A stretch of DNA of 64,000 nt from Pisolithus tinctorius (Eukaryota; Basidiomycota; Agaricomycetes; Boletales; Pisolithaceae). The stretch covers positions 310,001 to 374,000 of the forward strand of contig JANFAH010000019.1 in the NCBI GenBank assembly GCA_024663395.1. Direction: 5' to 3'. The notes under the pieces were generated by a model that saw only the letters and a list, made by a program, of their open reading frames with translations, searched no databases and was not told the DNA's origin. The stretch's first letter is position 1, and every line of letters begins with the position of its first letter. The position numbers and the translations under genes were made by a program. Of this stretch, positions 32,603 through 43,863 are shown in pieces.

Positions 32603-34465
32603 TGTCACACACCAAAGGTGTTGTGGACATGGTTACAGCTGACTCTGCCTAACTCGTTGACGAGTTGCGCACAATGCCCAAGCATGCAGATGAAGACTAA
32701 AGGCCTCATGCGTAGAAAGACTGTTGGACGTTCACAGTCATCCTTCGCACAAGATCGAGTCGTCAGTGCTAAAGAGAAAAGAGGAAGCGAGTTAAGCGCA
32801 CGTTAAAGGTTTTTAGCGCCCGTGTATGGCATTCTGGTTTTCGTCATATCTCTGCCATTTCCAAAGATATCGACTCCATTCGCATGCTCGCTTAAAGTGC
32901 TCAGCCCCACGATTCTTCCTTCCAAATTTGGAGAGGATCCTCGCACCCTACGCATTTCTACAGCACTCCATCCATCAGACGCTCATTTCGCTAAGTCCAT
33001 CAATCATGGCCACCTCTTCATCAGTCATCTCGCTTGTCTCATTTGCCAGAGACAATGGCTACGTATATCTGCCAGGCATTCCCACCAGCTTCCATCCTGA
33101 AGCCCCCTGGTTCATCCCGTCGTTGTCAGCCCCATCTCATCCCATGCAGCTTGGTCAGTGTGTTCTCCTTGTCAGTATGACTTCCAGAAGGACGTTCTTT
33201 GGTTGCCTCAGGTCTGTCACTCGGTTAGAAAGGTCTTATGTGGTCATTTTGGTCTCCCCTCTTGATGAAGCATATGGATCGTTCCTCCCTGCTCCCTGCA
33301 CTGTCTTTATTCCAATCTCATCCATCATTCTTCCCGCATTGCAACAGCTGCAGTATAATCTACTGTCCTCCAGCCTCCCTGATTGCATTCATGATGAGTA
33401 TGACATGCATCTTGCCTTCTTACTGCAAGATCCAGCAGAAGACATCCCCCCTTCTCCTCCTCCTCCATCAGAGCCCCATTCATGAAGTCTTTGTTAACTT
33501 CGCTGAGAGGATGGAAGGGTGGGAGACGCGATCGTGTATGCTCTCATTGCTCCACAGACCCCCAATGCCCTAGCCCCCTTTGACACCTGACTCATGCCCT
33601 TCAATTCTGGAATTAATACTTCCCTATCTGGAAACACCGTCCATCTGTCATGCCATCTTTGGATCTAGAGATGTCTCTGCCGAGATCTAACTTGCATCGC
33701 CACCCCCTAATGTGATATCAGTGCGCTTACTCAGTTTCTGACTCTGTTTGACTCATTCTGTGATATTCTGACTATCCTTGACTCGTTCATTGCCAATACT
33801 TACCAATCCTCCTTGCTTGCTTACTTTTCATTTCTTGCTTACTCATCATGATTACTCAGTCCTTACTCATTACTTACCAAGTGTTTGTGCCTTGTTTGTC
33901 ACAAGCTGTGCTTCCCCCATAGTATATAAACCCCCATGTACTTAGCTACCCAGAATCAATCAGGAAGCAATCAAGAAGTCACTCAGAAGTCAGCTCAGCT
34001 CAGCATATCTCATCGTCGACAGTTGAGGCTCATTCGGAAGAGTCTATCTGTCTTCATTCATATCATTGGTAGTTGAGGCTCCATCAAGGGTCTATCTACC
34101 TTCATTCATTCATCTGAAGTATCATCTGTGCTCTGTCAGCACACCTGCTTAGTCATCCATTCACTCCTGCATAACTCGTCATCGACTTGCACCAGGAGCA
34201 TATTCTCTCAAAAGTCCATTACCCCCAAGTACTTTCGGCTGAACACCTTCACTCTGTTCAGCATCCCCTTCCCAGTCATTGTCCATTCGTCTTCTCCTGC
34301 GTAACTCGTCGATGACTTGCACCAGGAGCACCTCCACTTGAAGTCTTCCCCACTTTAGGTTTCTCTGCCCTCCAGGTTCCGCGGAGGTAAACCACCACTC
34401 ACACATATTTGTCTTTTGTATTGGATTTGTTTGGTTTATACCAGCTTTCCACACTTTGACTCACA
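32603..34465 (+). repeat. LTR-B, copy 3 (youngest, solo)
   Basis: 1863 bp, TGTCACACACC...TTTGACTCACA, with TSD CCGG intact on both sides (32599-32602, 34466-34469). It retains many CpGs and is the best family reference. A TATATAAAC box is at 33923-33930, about 1.3 kb from the start, so U3 would be unusually long. Confidence 0.93.
32826..33485 (+). other. Conserved open frame inside LTR-B U3 (219 codons)
   Basis: MAFWFSSYLCHF... with a Pro/Ser/Leu-rich composition. The corresponding frame is still open in copy 2 (28179-28697) and copy 1 (14468-14995), with blocks such as VSMTSRRTFFG and GSFLPAPC kept. No known domain, signal or membrane pattern was recognised. It may be chance conservation of a young family, or a protein encoded in the LTR. 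I do not assign a function. Confidence 0.35.
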
Positions 34466-35264
34466 CCGGTAATCCCTTGTTCATACTCTTTGCTTGATAA
34501 GATTCTTTGTAACACTACTTACCAATCTGTTTACCAATCATTGCTGTACTGGCACAGACCAGTCTCTGGCGCTACATTACACTTAGGTTACTTCTAGTAT
34601 TTAAGCCATAGGATATTCTGTTTAGCCTCAGTCTGAAATCAAACTAGTTCTCGTCTTAACCCGGTCTCTCTCGTCCTCTGTCTTCTGTCTCTTGACCAGA
34701 CTACGGCCCACACAAGGGAATAGCACTGCACCCTCAGTCACTAAGTCCAATAGTCCAAACCCCTTGATATCTCATATTACCCTCTAACCCCTGACCGGAC
34801 TCCGGACCAGCCTTGGACTGGTGAAGACCCAGACTTAACATTGTGTGATCAATACATGCATCAATTGACTGCCTGAAATCTGAGCTCCAAAGGATGTTAC
34901 AAATACATTTGCCTGATTGATAGATACTGTCAAAAGCCTTTGTATGTCAGCACAGAAACCCTTCTAGCTGGGGATTTCCCCTGGAACATGTCTTCATAAG
35001 CAGGAATGAAATTGAACACAAGTGCTCTCAACTCCAACCATTCAAATCAGTGAAGAAATGGCAGATATATCTATTTGTGTGTGACAAGCACCAACATCAC
35101 ACTGATGCTAGGCATGTTACAGGAGAGATTGAATATTGAACATGCCTTACAAATTGGTGATAAGCAATAGTCCCATACCCAGACATGCTATTCTTAATGT
35201 TGGGACCATGTACAGACTTTATTTGCCTTCTGGCTTCATCAATAGTTTGTTTGCTGGAAACATC

Positions 35265-38200
35265 TCAGAACAAAAACTCCAAAAATAGTGAAAATATCCA
35301 CTTACACATGCAGTACTGGATGATGATTTTGATAATAGCTTCACATAAACCATGCATATCCCCATTATGGTCATGCAAAGCTGCCTTGACAGCTTCTGAA
35401 ATGGTAGTTTGCATATTGGAGCTGTTGTATTCCTCCACAGCCAATGACAAAACCTCCTGCCAAAGATGGTACCCATGCTGCATTAAAAAGTAAGAATGTT
35501 CAGCAACAAGCAAGCATCCTAGGACAGTAAGTATATCTTGTTTAGGGAATGGGAAACACTTACCAATGGCATGTGCAGCCATTGACTGAAGAGTTGAGAA
35601 CTTCCCCAACAAAGTGACATCCTTGGCCAGAGCTGGCATTTGGATGTCAGGATTGACTTCAAATTTTGACTGTTATTTTTAATGTTTGCCTTGACAAGGG
35701 GAGGTAGGAAGTTAATGCTTACAAGCTAAGAAGTTAATAGCAGATGTGTGACAAATATGGTCACAGAATAGGTGGATGAGAAATGTGGCTTGTGATAGGA
35801 GCTGTATGGCTACACACCTCCTACCAAAGAAGAGATTACACCAATGGCACCATGGAATAATAATCAGTTTATGCACTCAAACAACCTTGCAGTCACTCAC
35901 ATTCTGCCATATAAGGAGTTTAGGGAATGCAAGAAAATTAGCAAACACAAGGGCCAACATGGTAGAACCACTTACAAGCTACAAGCCAAATGGAACCCAA
36001 AGGATGGAAGTCAAGGGAATCAAGAAAGATTCAACATTGGACAAAAATTGCATACATTCTGCAACCCATCAACATGAACAATGGAAGGAATGCCACTGAG
36101 TAGACATCCAGCTGAACATACCATGAAATCACTCACCATCTGTCATGCCACCAACATCAAGAATGCAAGTAAGGCCATTGAGCAGACATCCAGCTAATCA
36201 TGCCATCAAATCACTCACAGCCTGTCATGCCACCAATGTCAAGAATGCAAGTGAGGCCACTGAGCAGACATCCAGCTAAATATGCCATTGAATCACTCAC
36301 ATACTGTCATGTCACCAATGTCAAGAATGCAAGTGAGGCCATTGAGCAGACATCCAGCTAAATATGCCATCAAATCACTCACATTCTGTCATGCCACCAA
36401 CATCAAGAGTGCAAGTGAGGCCATTGAGCAGACATCCAGCTAAACATGCCATCAAATCACTCACATCCTGTCATGCAACCAACATCAAGAGTGCAAGTGA
36501 GGCCATTGAACAGACATCCAGCTAAATATGCCATCAAATCACTCACATCCTGTCATGCCACCAACATCAAGAGTGCAAGTGAGGCCATTGAGCAGACACC
36601 CAGCTAAACATGCCATCAAATCACTCACCAGCTGTCATGCCACCAATGGCAAAAGTTCAAGTGAGGCTATTGAGCAGACATCCAACTAAACATGCCATCA
36701 ATTACTTACCCACTGCCACCAACATCAAGAGCACAAACAAGGCCATTGAACAGACATTCAGGCAAACATGTCATCAAATCACTCACATGCTGCCAGGTCA
36801 CCCACACCAGGAGCATGAATGAGCCCAGTTACTAAAGTCAGCATGAACATGCTGATAATTACTCACCACCTGTTAATATATGCAAGGGAACATACAATGG
36901 GAACATCATTGACTCCATATGTCAGAAGAATTTGGTCACTCACCACCCCATTGGGAAACCATCCCAGCAGATCATATTCAAGGTCTTTTGCAGCCACCTG
37001 CAATCTTCCCACAAAACCTAACTCCATTCTTTTTCTCAATGTCCTTCAGACAATCAGTACCTGTGCCAAAACACACTTGTTTACTTACTTCTGCACAGCA
37101 TATTGAACACACAGTGCAATACTTGACTGTTGTGTTGATATAAGCAACCTTTGTAAACTTTCCTCATTCAATACATCTGCTGTCCACTGCATCAAAACAC
37201 TGCTGTCTGCACTCTCTTGATGCATCTCTGCCAAAATATCTAGTAGCACTATCTCTGAGCAATGAAGTACCCACTCTGAAGTGACACATATCCTTTAGGT
37301 GGAAAGTTGCACTTGCCAAGCTCATGTTTTATGTGAGTCAGCCACCTTTCCAACAGTTCACCTTGTTTTTCTGCCACCATTTCCTTTGCCTCAGCTATGG
37401 CCACACCTTGATCCAGAAGCCCCTCAAATGCAGGAAGGTACAAGGCATCCACCTTTGTCAACAGCACTATCACAGGAACTAAGCAGATGGTTAGTCCCAT
37501 GCAAACATATTTGTGGAAGAGTTGTTTTACCATGTCCTGTGTCACACTCATTGAAGAATTTCTGCTCAGCTGCAGTTACTGTCCTGTGATAGTCTGTCAT
37601 GGGGATGCAAAACCTATGTTCCTCTGTTCTCTTAGCCTGTAGTTACAGTAACATATTCCTTACCAGATGGCATGGATGCGTTCATTCACCATCATTGTGG
37701 CTCCATGGTCAACCACAAAGTTTCTCATCTGGTCAAACTGCTGGGTGGAACCTGCTTCGAACCCACAGGAGTCATGGAACACAAAACCCGGATTACTCTG
37801 AAACACAAGTTCATGCTCAATATTATGGTAGCCACGCTGGGAGCACTCAGCATCAATATGAATTTCCACAAGTTAATATGGCATCTTACTGTCAAAGTGC
37901 CTTGCACAACAGCACCATCCATCTGAAACTGTTAGTTAGGTTCTATCAACCTCATAGAACCTTACCTTGTTTCCTTTCCCATCGAAAACCTCTGGCTTTT
38001 CTGTGGAGTTGCAGACTCTTTGGAGAATGGTAGTTTTACCAGCATTTGCTCTGCCCATGACCAGAATTCGAAAGCGCTTGATGTTCTTTATGTATTCTTG
38101 TGCCATTTTAGGATCGAGGCGGTAAGCAGGCCCAGAAGACGTAGTTTCTGTGACTTGTCATTAGAAAGATCGGATTTCACGAAGACCAACAATAATACCT

Positions 38201-38432
38201 TGCGGTGTAGCCTCAATGTGATTGGGAATCGGACTCGCCACATCACCAACAAGATCACTAGGTTCTGTGTCCTCACATCGAGTGTGTCATATTTCGTAGG
38301 CTAGAACAATATCATACCTACAGCCGCAGCTTTAGTTGCAGCAGGAGCTAAATCACTTGGGTCGCTTTGGCTGGCGCAATGAGAATCACTGCCAAGCGAC
38401 TTGAACCACTTTTTGATACGACTAGGAGCCAT
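35265..38432 (-). CDS. Agaricomycete P-loop GTPase (G-domain protein), interrupted
   Basis: It starts at 38432 (MAPSRIKKWFKSLGSDSH). Exons on the minus strand encode a Walker A/G1 motif (LVMGRANAGKTTILQRVC, about 38060-38010), a G3-like FHDSCGFEAGS (about 37790), the switch-region run MVNERIHAIWYCIPM across an intron, and G4 TKVDAL (about 37460). A later stretch, LLISTQQSSIALCVQYAVQK (about 37150-37095), and a C-terminal exon (35640-35290, PALAKDVTLLGKF...) match the usual C-terminal half of this family. Introns such as GTAAGG...TTTCAG (about 37970-37930) are about 50 nt. Between 37.25 and 37.22 kb the frame must shift, and an 82-bp minisatellite fills 36.1-36.8 kb, so the gene may be a pseudogene. 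Function in fungi is unknown; membership of the P-loop GTPase superfamily is firm. Confidence 0.7.
36090..36830 (+). repeat. 82-bp minisatellite in the GTPase gene
   Basis: About nine units with period 82: the box CATCAAGAGTGCAAGTGAGG (or variant) starts at 36155, 36237, 36319, 36401, 36483, 36565 and 36647, with shorter, more diverged units after. Each unit carries ACTCAC, which is GTGAGT, a perfect 5' splice-site consensus, on the strand of the host gene. Confidence 0.93.
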
Positions 38433-38440
38433 GTGAACGT

Positions 38441-38869
38441 AGGATATTATTCTGTGTACTTCAGAACGCAGAGGTTAAGGTGTGGGTAGGATCAATATGA
38501 AGCCCGTCGTCGTAGTATCGACTCGCAGCAAGAGGCCTAGGGCGCCTATCTCCTTGCACTTACGCATGTGCTTATGTAATTATGTGAAGGCTGACAACGT
38601 TGACCTCCATGATCATAGCCTCAATTCCTTCGCAAGGCAAATATAAAAATCTCTGAGCATGCCTACTATGCTCCAATATCCAACGTTCAGCAGACTCTAA
38701 GAAAATTGGATGTTTAACCTGCAAAGAAATCATGTAAGTGCATGTTTGTTGTATCTTCCTGTTCACGAAACCTCGAACATCCTATTTTTTATGTCCCCCT
38801 CCGTGAAACCGATGAAGGGGTCTGAGGACAGCATATCCGTTTACACCACCATCGAGTTTGATGGAATTA
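38441..38869. other. Intergenic sequence with normal CpG
   Basis: This is the region upstream of the GTPase start (transcribed leftwards). A short frame at 38800-38904 (MSPSVKPMKGSEDS) could be a first exon of the multicopy gene that follows, but no splice path was found. Otherwise nothing was recognised. Confidence 0.4.
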
Positions 38870-39669
38870 CCTCTCCGTCATTGATCCTGAGTCGAGTGTG
38901 GTAGCGCGATGTCAGTGAACGGGTGAGTCTTGTTTGCCTTCTGGATTACTCCCTAGCGTTGTTGACAATTTGATTTTCATTGGTGTCGAAAAGCGAGATA
39001 TATGCTGTCAAAGTCAGGGGCCGAGTTCGGAAGATGTAGAAGCAGAGCTTCAGAGTCGTGGTATATCAACCGAGCAACCAGACAGATCAGGACCAGTTCA
39101 CAGTCACACACACCCCTCGTCTTACCCCAAGCTCGTCTTTCCCTTTGCAATCAGATTGACTCCGTTTTGTCAGAGTCATATTGCTATGCTACGCATAGCA
39201 TCTCATTCGTTGCTCATGCTGCTTCGTGCAAAACCTTACAGGTCGAATTGTGGAGTGTGGCTTTCTGCTCCCATTCGACGCGTACATGTATATTAATATG
39301 AAGGTGTTGGACCCCCTACAAGCCCCCGGTTGTCTCTGTACTACTCAAGGGTAACCTGGCTGACCAGCATGCACTGATGACGCGCACACCACATCATCCA
39401 CGGCCCTATGCCCGAGATATCTCGACAGTCTCCTTATTCAAGCCTTTCGTCATTCCCTCGAAACCTTGTACGAGATCAGAGACTTTCCTTGGGCTTGCGC
39501 GATCGTACGTGCATCGATTGACTCTCCGAAATCTGAGCTCCGGAAGATGTTACGGACACATTTGTCCGATTGGCAGATTCCGTTCGAAGCCTTTGTATGT
39601 CAGCATAGGAACCCTGCCGGCTACAAGGTTTCCCCCGGAACGCGTCTTTATGAGCTGGAACGAAATTGA
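38870..39669 (+). pseudogene. Unidentified multicopy gene, 3' part
   Basis: A probable intron begins GTGAGTCTTGTTTG near 38923. Downstream the frame reads VECGFLLPFDAYMYIN (about 39250), is interrupted by about 70 bp not present in the second copy (about 39300-39372), then continues DAHTTSSTALCPRYLDS...SDWQIPFEAFVCQHRNPAGY and stops at 39669. A decayed copy lies at 31925-35012. I do not recognise the family. It may be the 3' half of a larger gene or a gene fragment moved by transposons. Its 3' end overlaps the last exon of the acyltransferase on the other strand. Confidence 0.45.
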
Positions 39670-42125
39670 TGACGTGGTCATAATCCCAATGGTCCCCCTC
39701 TTCTGATTCGTCAGGAGTTTGAGACCCTGTACTTCCTCTCCATGCACTGGTGCCGCGTTTCGCGGCACAACTCCGTCCAAATAATCTCTCGTCCATCCAA
39801 GTCTGGAAAGTGCGAGTCAGATCCGATGTTCGTGGAGACGGTATGATCCTACCATTGGACGGATAAGAAGGTTCCCCTGTGCACCTACCTGGTCGACACT
39901 GCTCTTCTTGCAGCAAACTCCTGAGTCATCATTTCCAGTTGAAGTAGGAGCACTGGCTGGAACTAAAATGCAGAACTCTCTCCTACGTTTGACGAGTGGA
40001 TACCAGTGACGTAAAGGCAAAACTCACCTTGTCGAAATCATCGTAAAGCTTGGGTCCAAATTCGTTGATAACGTCCACAACCTCGTTTGAGAGTCGCATC
40101 CTCATTTCCTTTACTTTGCCAAGATCTCGTTGATGCCGAGGACCGAGGGCAAGGATAAGTGGCCTAAGCGACCTATAAAGATGGAGATGAGCCCAAACTT
40201 GAAAGTCAGAGCGACATGCACTTACTTGAAAATGTCCATCCCAGCCTCACCAAACTTAAGAGCTGCATAGTTCATAACAAGTAGCGCAAAGGCGATGAGG
40301 AAGGGCGCGCATAGCCGTACACTTAGAGGAGACTGAACGTTCACGGCGATTGCTACTGCGAGGACTGCGTAAAGCGTGTACAAGAGGGGAGCCGTACCAA
40401 GACAGATCAGGACTTTCCAGGTCGCAGACAGATCTCGATCTGCGACTTTGATGACGGAAGCTGCGAGTGCCTCTGGTATCGCCAAGTCAGTTACTACATC
40501 TATCCACGTTCGTCCTTTTCGTACCTTCGGCCTTCCGTCTAGAAATCACGAAGACCAGAACAATCACAGGACCGTTCAATATCGTTCCAGATAAGGCGAG
40601 AACTGCCCAAACCGTTAGGGGGGCCAGACGATACAACAGATGACTCAAGGTTTTCCAAGTCGCTTTCCGCGCCTGCGGTACCTTGTCATGGTCTTCAGTT
40701 CCGCTGAACTACCCAGAGCGCGAGATGTTGTCCTACCTGATGGTCTCGCAATCCAAGATCCCGAAGAAGTCGATTGTATTTCAATACATCAGCTTTCGGT
40801 TTTTGTATGCGTGGTTCATCCTTGAAATGGGTGTAACCTTCCAAGAAACGGCGGTTAAGCTCGGCCACCTGTCCCAACGTAGGGTACCGCTCTGGGGTAT
40901 TGTAAAGGCGCCGGGCTGCTTGTATTAACTACGCTACGGAGGTAAGCGGAGAATTGACACTAACGACTAAGCACCGCACCATAAGAGTGTCATAATCAGG
41001 TGTCCTTACTGTCACAGTCTTCAGACCGTCGTGGATGAGATCCAGAAGCTTTGCAACTGCTTCACGCTTGCTTGATCCGCCTTGCTTGAACATCTCCACC
41101 AACTCTTCTGGTACATCCAGCACACTTCCAAATTCCACGACGGCTCGCGATCGGAATCGATGGGTGTGGAAATAGTACAGACCAACGGGCACGATCTTGA
41201 CTTTCACACCTGGATCATTCGCTATCGCCCCAAGTGCCATTAAGGACACACCCGCCTTCAGAGGAAGCAGGTCAGTTCTGTCGTGGCTGCCACCTGCAAC
41301 GCATCGTCAAGTAGGAACGGAGCGCATATAACATGTTCAAAACCTTCAGGAAAAATTCCGATGCAACCGCCTTCCTTCAGTCGTTGGTAGACCCCATGAT
41401 ACATCTCTTGTTGGTCAATGTAAGGCAAAATTTTGAACAGAAAGCCCCCTTTCCCTTCTGCCTCAGTTTCCGTCAACTTCTCTCGTACACCAGCGGTTCC
41501 CTTGCTTGCTTCACTTCCGAATTCCTTCTTAAGGCGCAATTCGGAGTCTGAAATCACCTTAAGGACTTCCGCAACGACCGGGTTCACGGACTTGAGCAAC
41601 ATGATTTGCATCCTAGGAGAGAATTCTGACTTGAAACGGGTACCCTCTCCAAGCACTTGGCAGGAGTCATTGGGAGAAAGGTAAACCAACCCAGTTCCAG
41701 ATTTAGCCTCGTCTATAGCTCGAACCACGGGTACTATGCAATAGTCGGAATGTATATGGCCGTTGGAGGTCTGGAAACGCACTGCAATTGTCCGTTTGTC
41801 GGGCAAGGAAACCAACTACTTTACGTTTCAGGCTCTTGGCAGCAGTCAAGTACTGAACGCGACGGCGTGTTTCTCGGTACACCTCAAGACTCAGGAGGAC
41901 GCCGTCAAGGAACTGGGCGTACAACGTCAGTCTATACAGATAGAAAAGAGCCATACATACTCGGTTGTGGTGAGGTGCAACGGCAAATATGACAGGTCCA
42001 TCTCGAGGGATATTGAAGGCACCTCTTGGACATACTTCCCTGAAGAGTATTTGGGCAATTATTCTCCAAAATAGCAGTGCAGTTTCATAAGTAACGGTAG
42101 ACATTTCGGAAAGTAGTATGGCCAT
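39476..42125 (-). CDS. GPT2: Glycerol-3-phosphate/DHAP O-acyltransferase (SCT1/GPT2 type)
   Basis: This enzyme acylates glycerol-3-phosphate or dihydroxyacetone phosphate at sn-1, the first step of phospholipid and triacylglycerol synthesis, in the ER membrane. Start is at 42125 or the second Met at 42107 (MSTVTYETALLFW). Motifs in order: PRGAFNIPRDGPVIF, the catalytic H-x4-D as PHHN-R-FLDG with an intron inside it (about 41956-41907), LARQ...PVVRAID, FPEGGSHDRTDLLPLKAG across an intron (about 41330), KVKIVPVGLYYFH, LKYNRLLRDLGLRDHQ, then C-terminal hydrophobic helices (about 40640-40250), SLRPLILALGPRHQRDL and a DYDHVINFVPAH tail. About nine short introns are needed, with mostly consensus ends. 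The last codons run antisense into the multicopy gene fragment. Confidence 0.88.
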
Positions 42126-43863
42126 ACGCGGAGACGGGCAGCGGAAACAACTTGGAACTTCATACTGCGGGGACTAATATATTTCGTTGGGGACGAGGGA
42201 GCCCCACTGATCTGATGGCAGCGAAGTGCCGTGAGGCCAGAGCGCAGGCTTATGCGTTGACATGGACACTTCAAGATAGAAAGGTTTGGAACTCCGTAGT
42301 TCTGCCGGAGTCTCCATTCTTCAGCATGGCATCGGGTTATAGACTGTGATAAATAATAGAAACATTAGTAACAGAGCTGGTCTAAAAGTGTATCAACTGC
42401 TTTCTTGGTGGTATTAGGGACTCAAGGAGTTGCTACTGCAACGATTTCGAAGTAATGGCAACATTATGCAAGGTTGATGCCCAAGGCATCTCCAGTGTCC
42501 ACAGTCCCTCCAGATCCCAGACGGTACATGTGATCCCAGTAGTAACTGTTGAACCAGTGTTATTTCATGCCTACAGCCCATGCAGACGTGGCTGTTGGAC
42601 CTCGTTAGTATGTGCTTCTGATGTCACCTTGGGGTGCAGGATGCCGAGCGCTGACAACGAACGCCAGGTATTGTAGTGTCTCCCACGTCGCCACGCCCAC
42701 CCGTCGACAGCTTGGATGAAAGAGACGTTCCGGAGCGGGTTTCCTTCTCGTGCTATCATCTGACAGGCACGACAGATGCCCAGACGAGGTTGCAACACAT
42801 CAATGGTAATGCAACCATTCCATCTGGATCAACGAGTCCTTGAACGAGCACTGTCAGCAATGCTACTCTGACTGATAATAATCTTCCTCAGTCCAAATGA
42901 AAGTGGTGGATCTGAGTTCGGAAATGTGATTTCACCAGGAGACATTGGCTCTGGCTTACTGATAGGCACCTTGCTGGGTATGTACGAGTGTTACTCAGAC
43001 CACTTCTTTCGCTCAAGTGTGGTCTTTTTAGCACATCCCTCTCCGGTGCTCAGACATCTTCCATATCGGACAACTCTCATATTCTTCATGCCGACTCACC
43101 ACGAAGGTGTATATGGATAGACTCGTCTGATGCAATGAATGCTATGGGTTCACCTACGCTCCATGGACTACTTTACAGGAATTCTATCCCGTCACTGGAC
43201 TATCAATATCTTCTCCCAATATGACTGTGGGTATCGAAAGTCCAAAAACCCCTCCTCTCACCTTACACCAATCAAACTTGGTCTCCGGATCTTTCAGGTG
43301 ACGCTATCGCAAGCTCGCTTACATATGCATTTAAAGGTCCGGTTGCCACTTGGGAAAAGGAGGTTAAACACTGGGGGAGTTTGAGTAGCACTGACAATTC
43401 GATCTGTAGCATGGGGTCTGTATCCAGGATGTAGGGAGTGAGAGCGAGATCAGTGGGACAAATGGTGTTAGCTGCCAGCAGGTTGAGAGTGCGCAGGAGG
43501 GGGCACAGGTTTTCCCTGAAAATGCCAACGGTTCACTGACTCCATTGATCAGTGGATCGGGCATTATAACCAGGTCCAGTGATGAATTACCTAGTGGCGT
43601 CGCACTATGAATGCTACATTTCTTACTTAGGAAACAACACATACGAATCTTTCAGAAAAAAAGTTGTGCTGCCATTATTTTTGCAAACAGCTGTAAGTTT
43701 GTCTCAAACAGCTCATGTTGAAAGAAGACTCTTGCATGGAGACTTTCCAATGTCAAATTGGAGAGAAAGGAACAAAGTGATTCAACCTAATCCGTACAGA
43801 AGCCTAAGAACATCTGTTGCACACAATTCACAATACTGCTTCTTCCATAGTCGAGGATTGATA
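42126..43863. other. Intergenic region without supported genes
   Basis: Normal CpG content. Short frames only: a minus-strand 75-codon frame at 42571-42798 (CRACQMIAREGN...) and a 92-codon one at 43364-43642, neither recognisable. AT-rich sequence at 43660-43850 could be a 3' UTR of the gene at 43864. Confidence 0.4.

Larger units (their letters stand above)
32388..34840 (+). repeat. LTR-C, copy 2 (solo), split by LTR-B
   Basis: It starts TGTCATGACTGTGTC and ends CCCAGACTTAACA, with TSD TTGTG at 32383-32387 and 34841-34845. Net length without LTR-B copy 3 is 586 bp. It is inserted in the duplicated gene segment; the undisturbed copy at about 39495 reads across the junction, confirming the site. 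Confidence 0.92.
31925..35012 (+). pseudogene. CpG-decayed duplicate of the 38.9-39.7 kb gene segment, split by LTR-C
   Basis: 31925-32387 joined to 34846-35012 aligns with 38870-39670: a GTGAGTCTTGTTT donor region, the coding run GGTCGAATTGTGGAGTGTGG (here GGTCAAATTGTGGAGTGTAG), CTTTCTGCTCCCA, ACACCACATCATCCAC, CTGAGCTCC and GTATGTCAGCA. Nearly every CG in the other copy is TG or CA here. The protein frame is broken. The host of LTR-C copy 2 was therefore a duplicated gene segment. Confidence 0.85.

Noticed and set aside
36090..36830. A CRISPR array, suggested by the regular 82-bp repeats
   Set aside because: Units are contiguous with no unique spacers, and the genome is eukaryotic.
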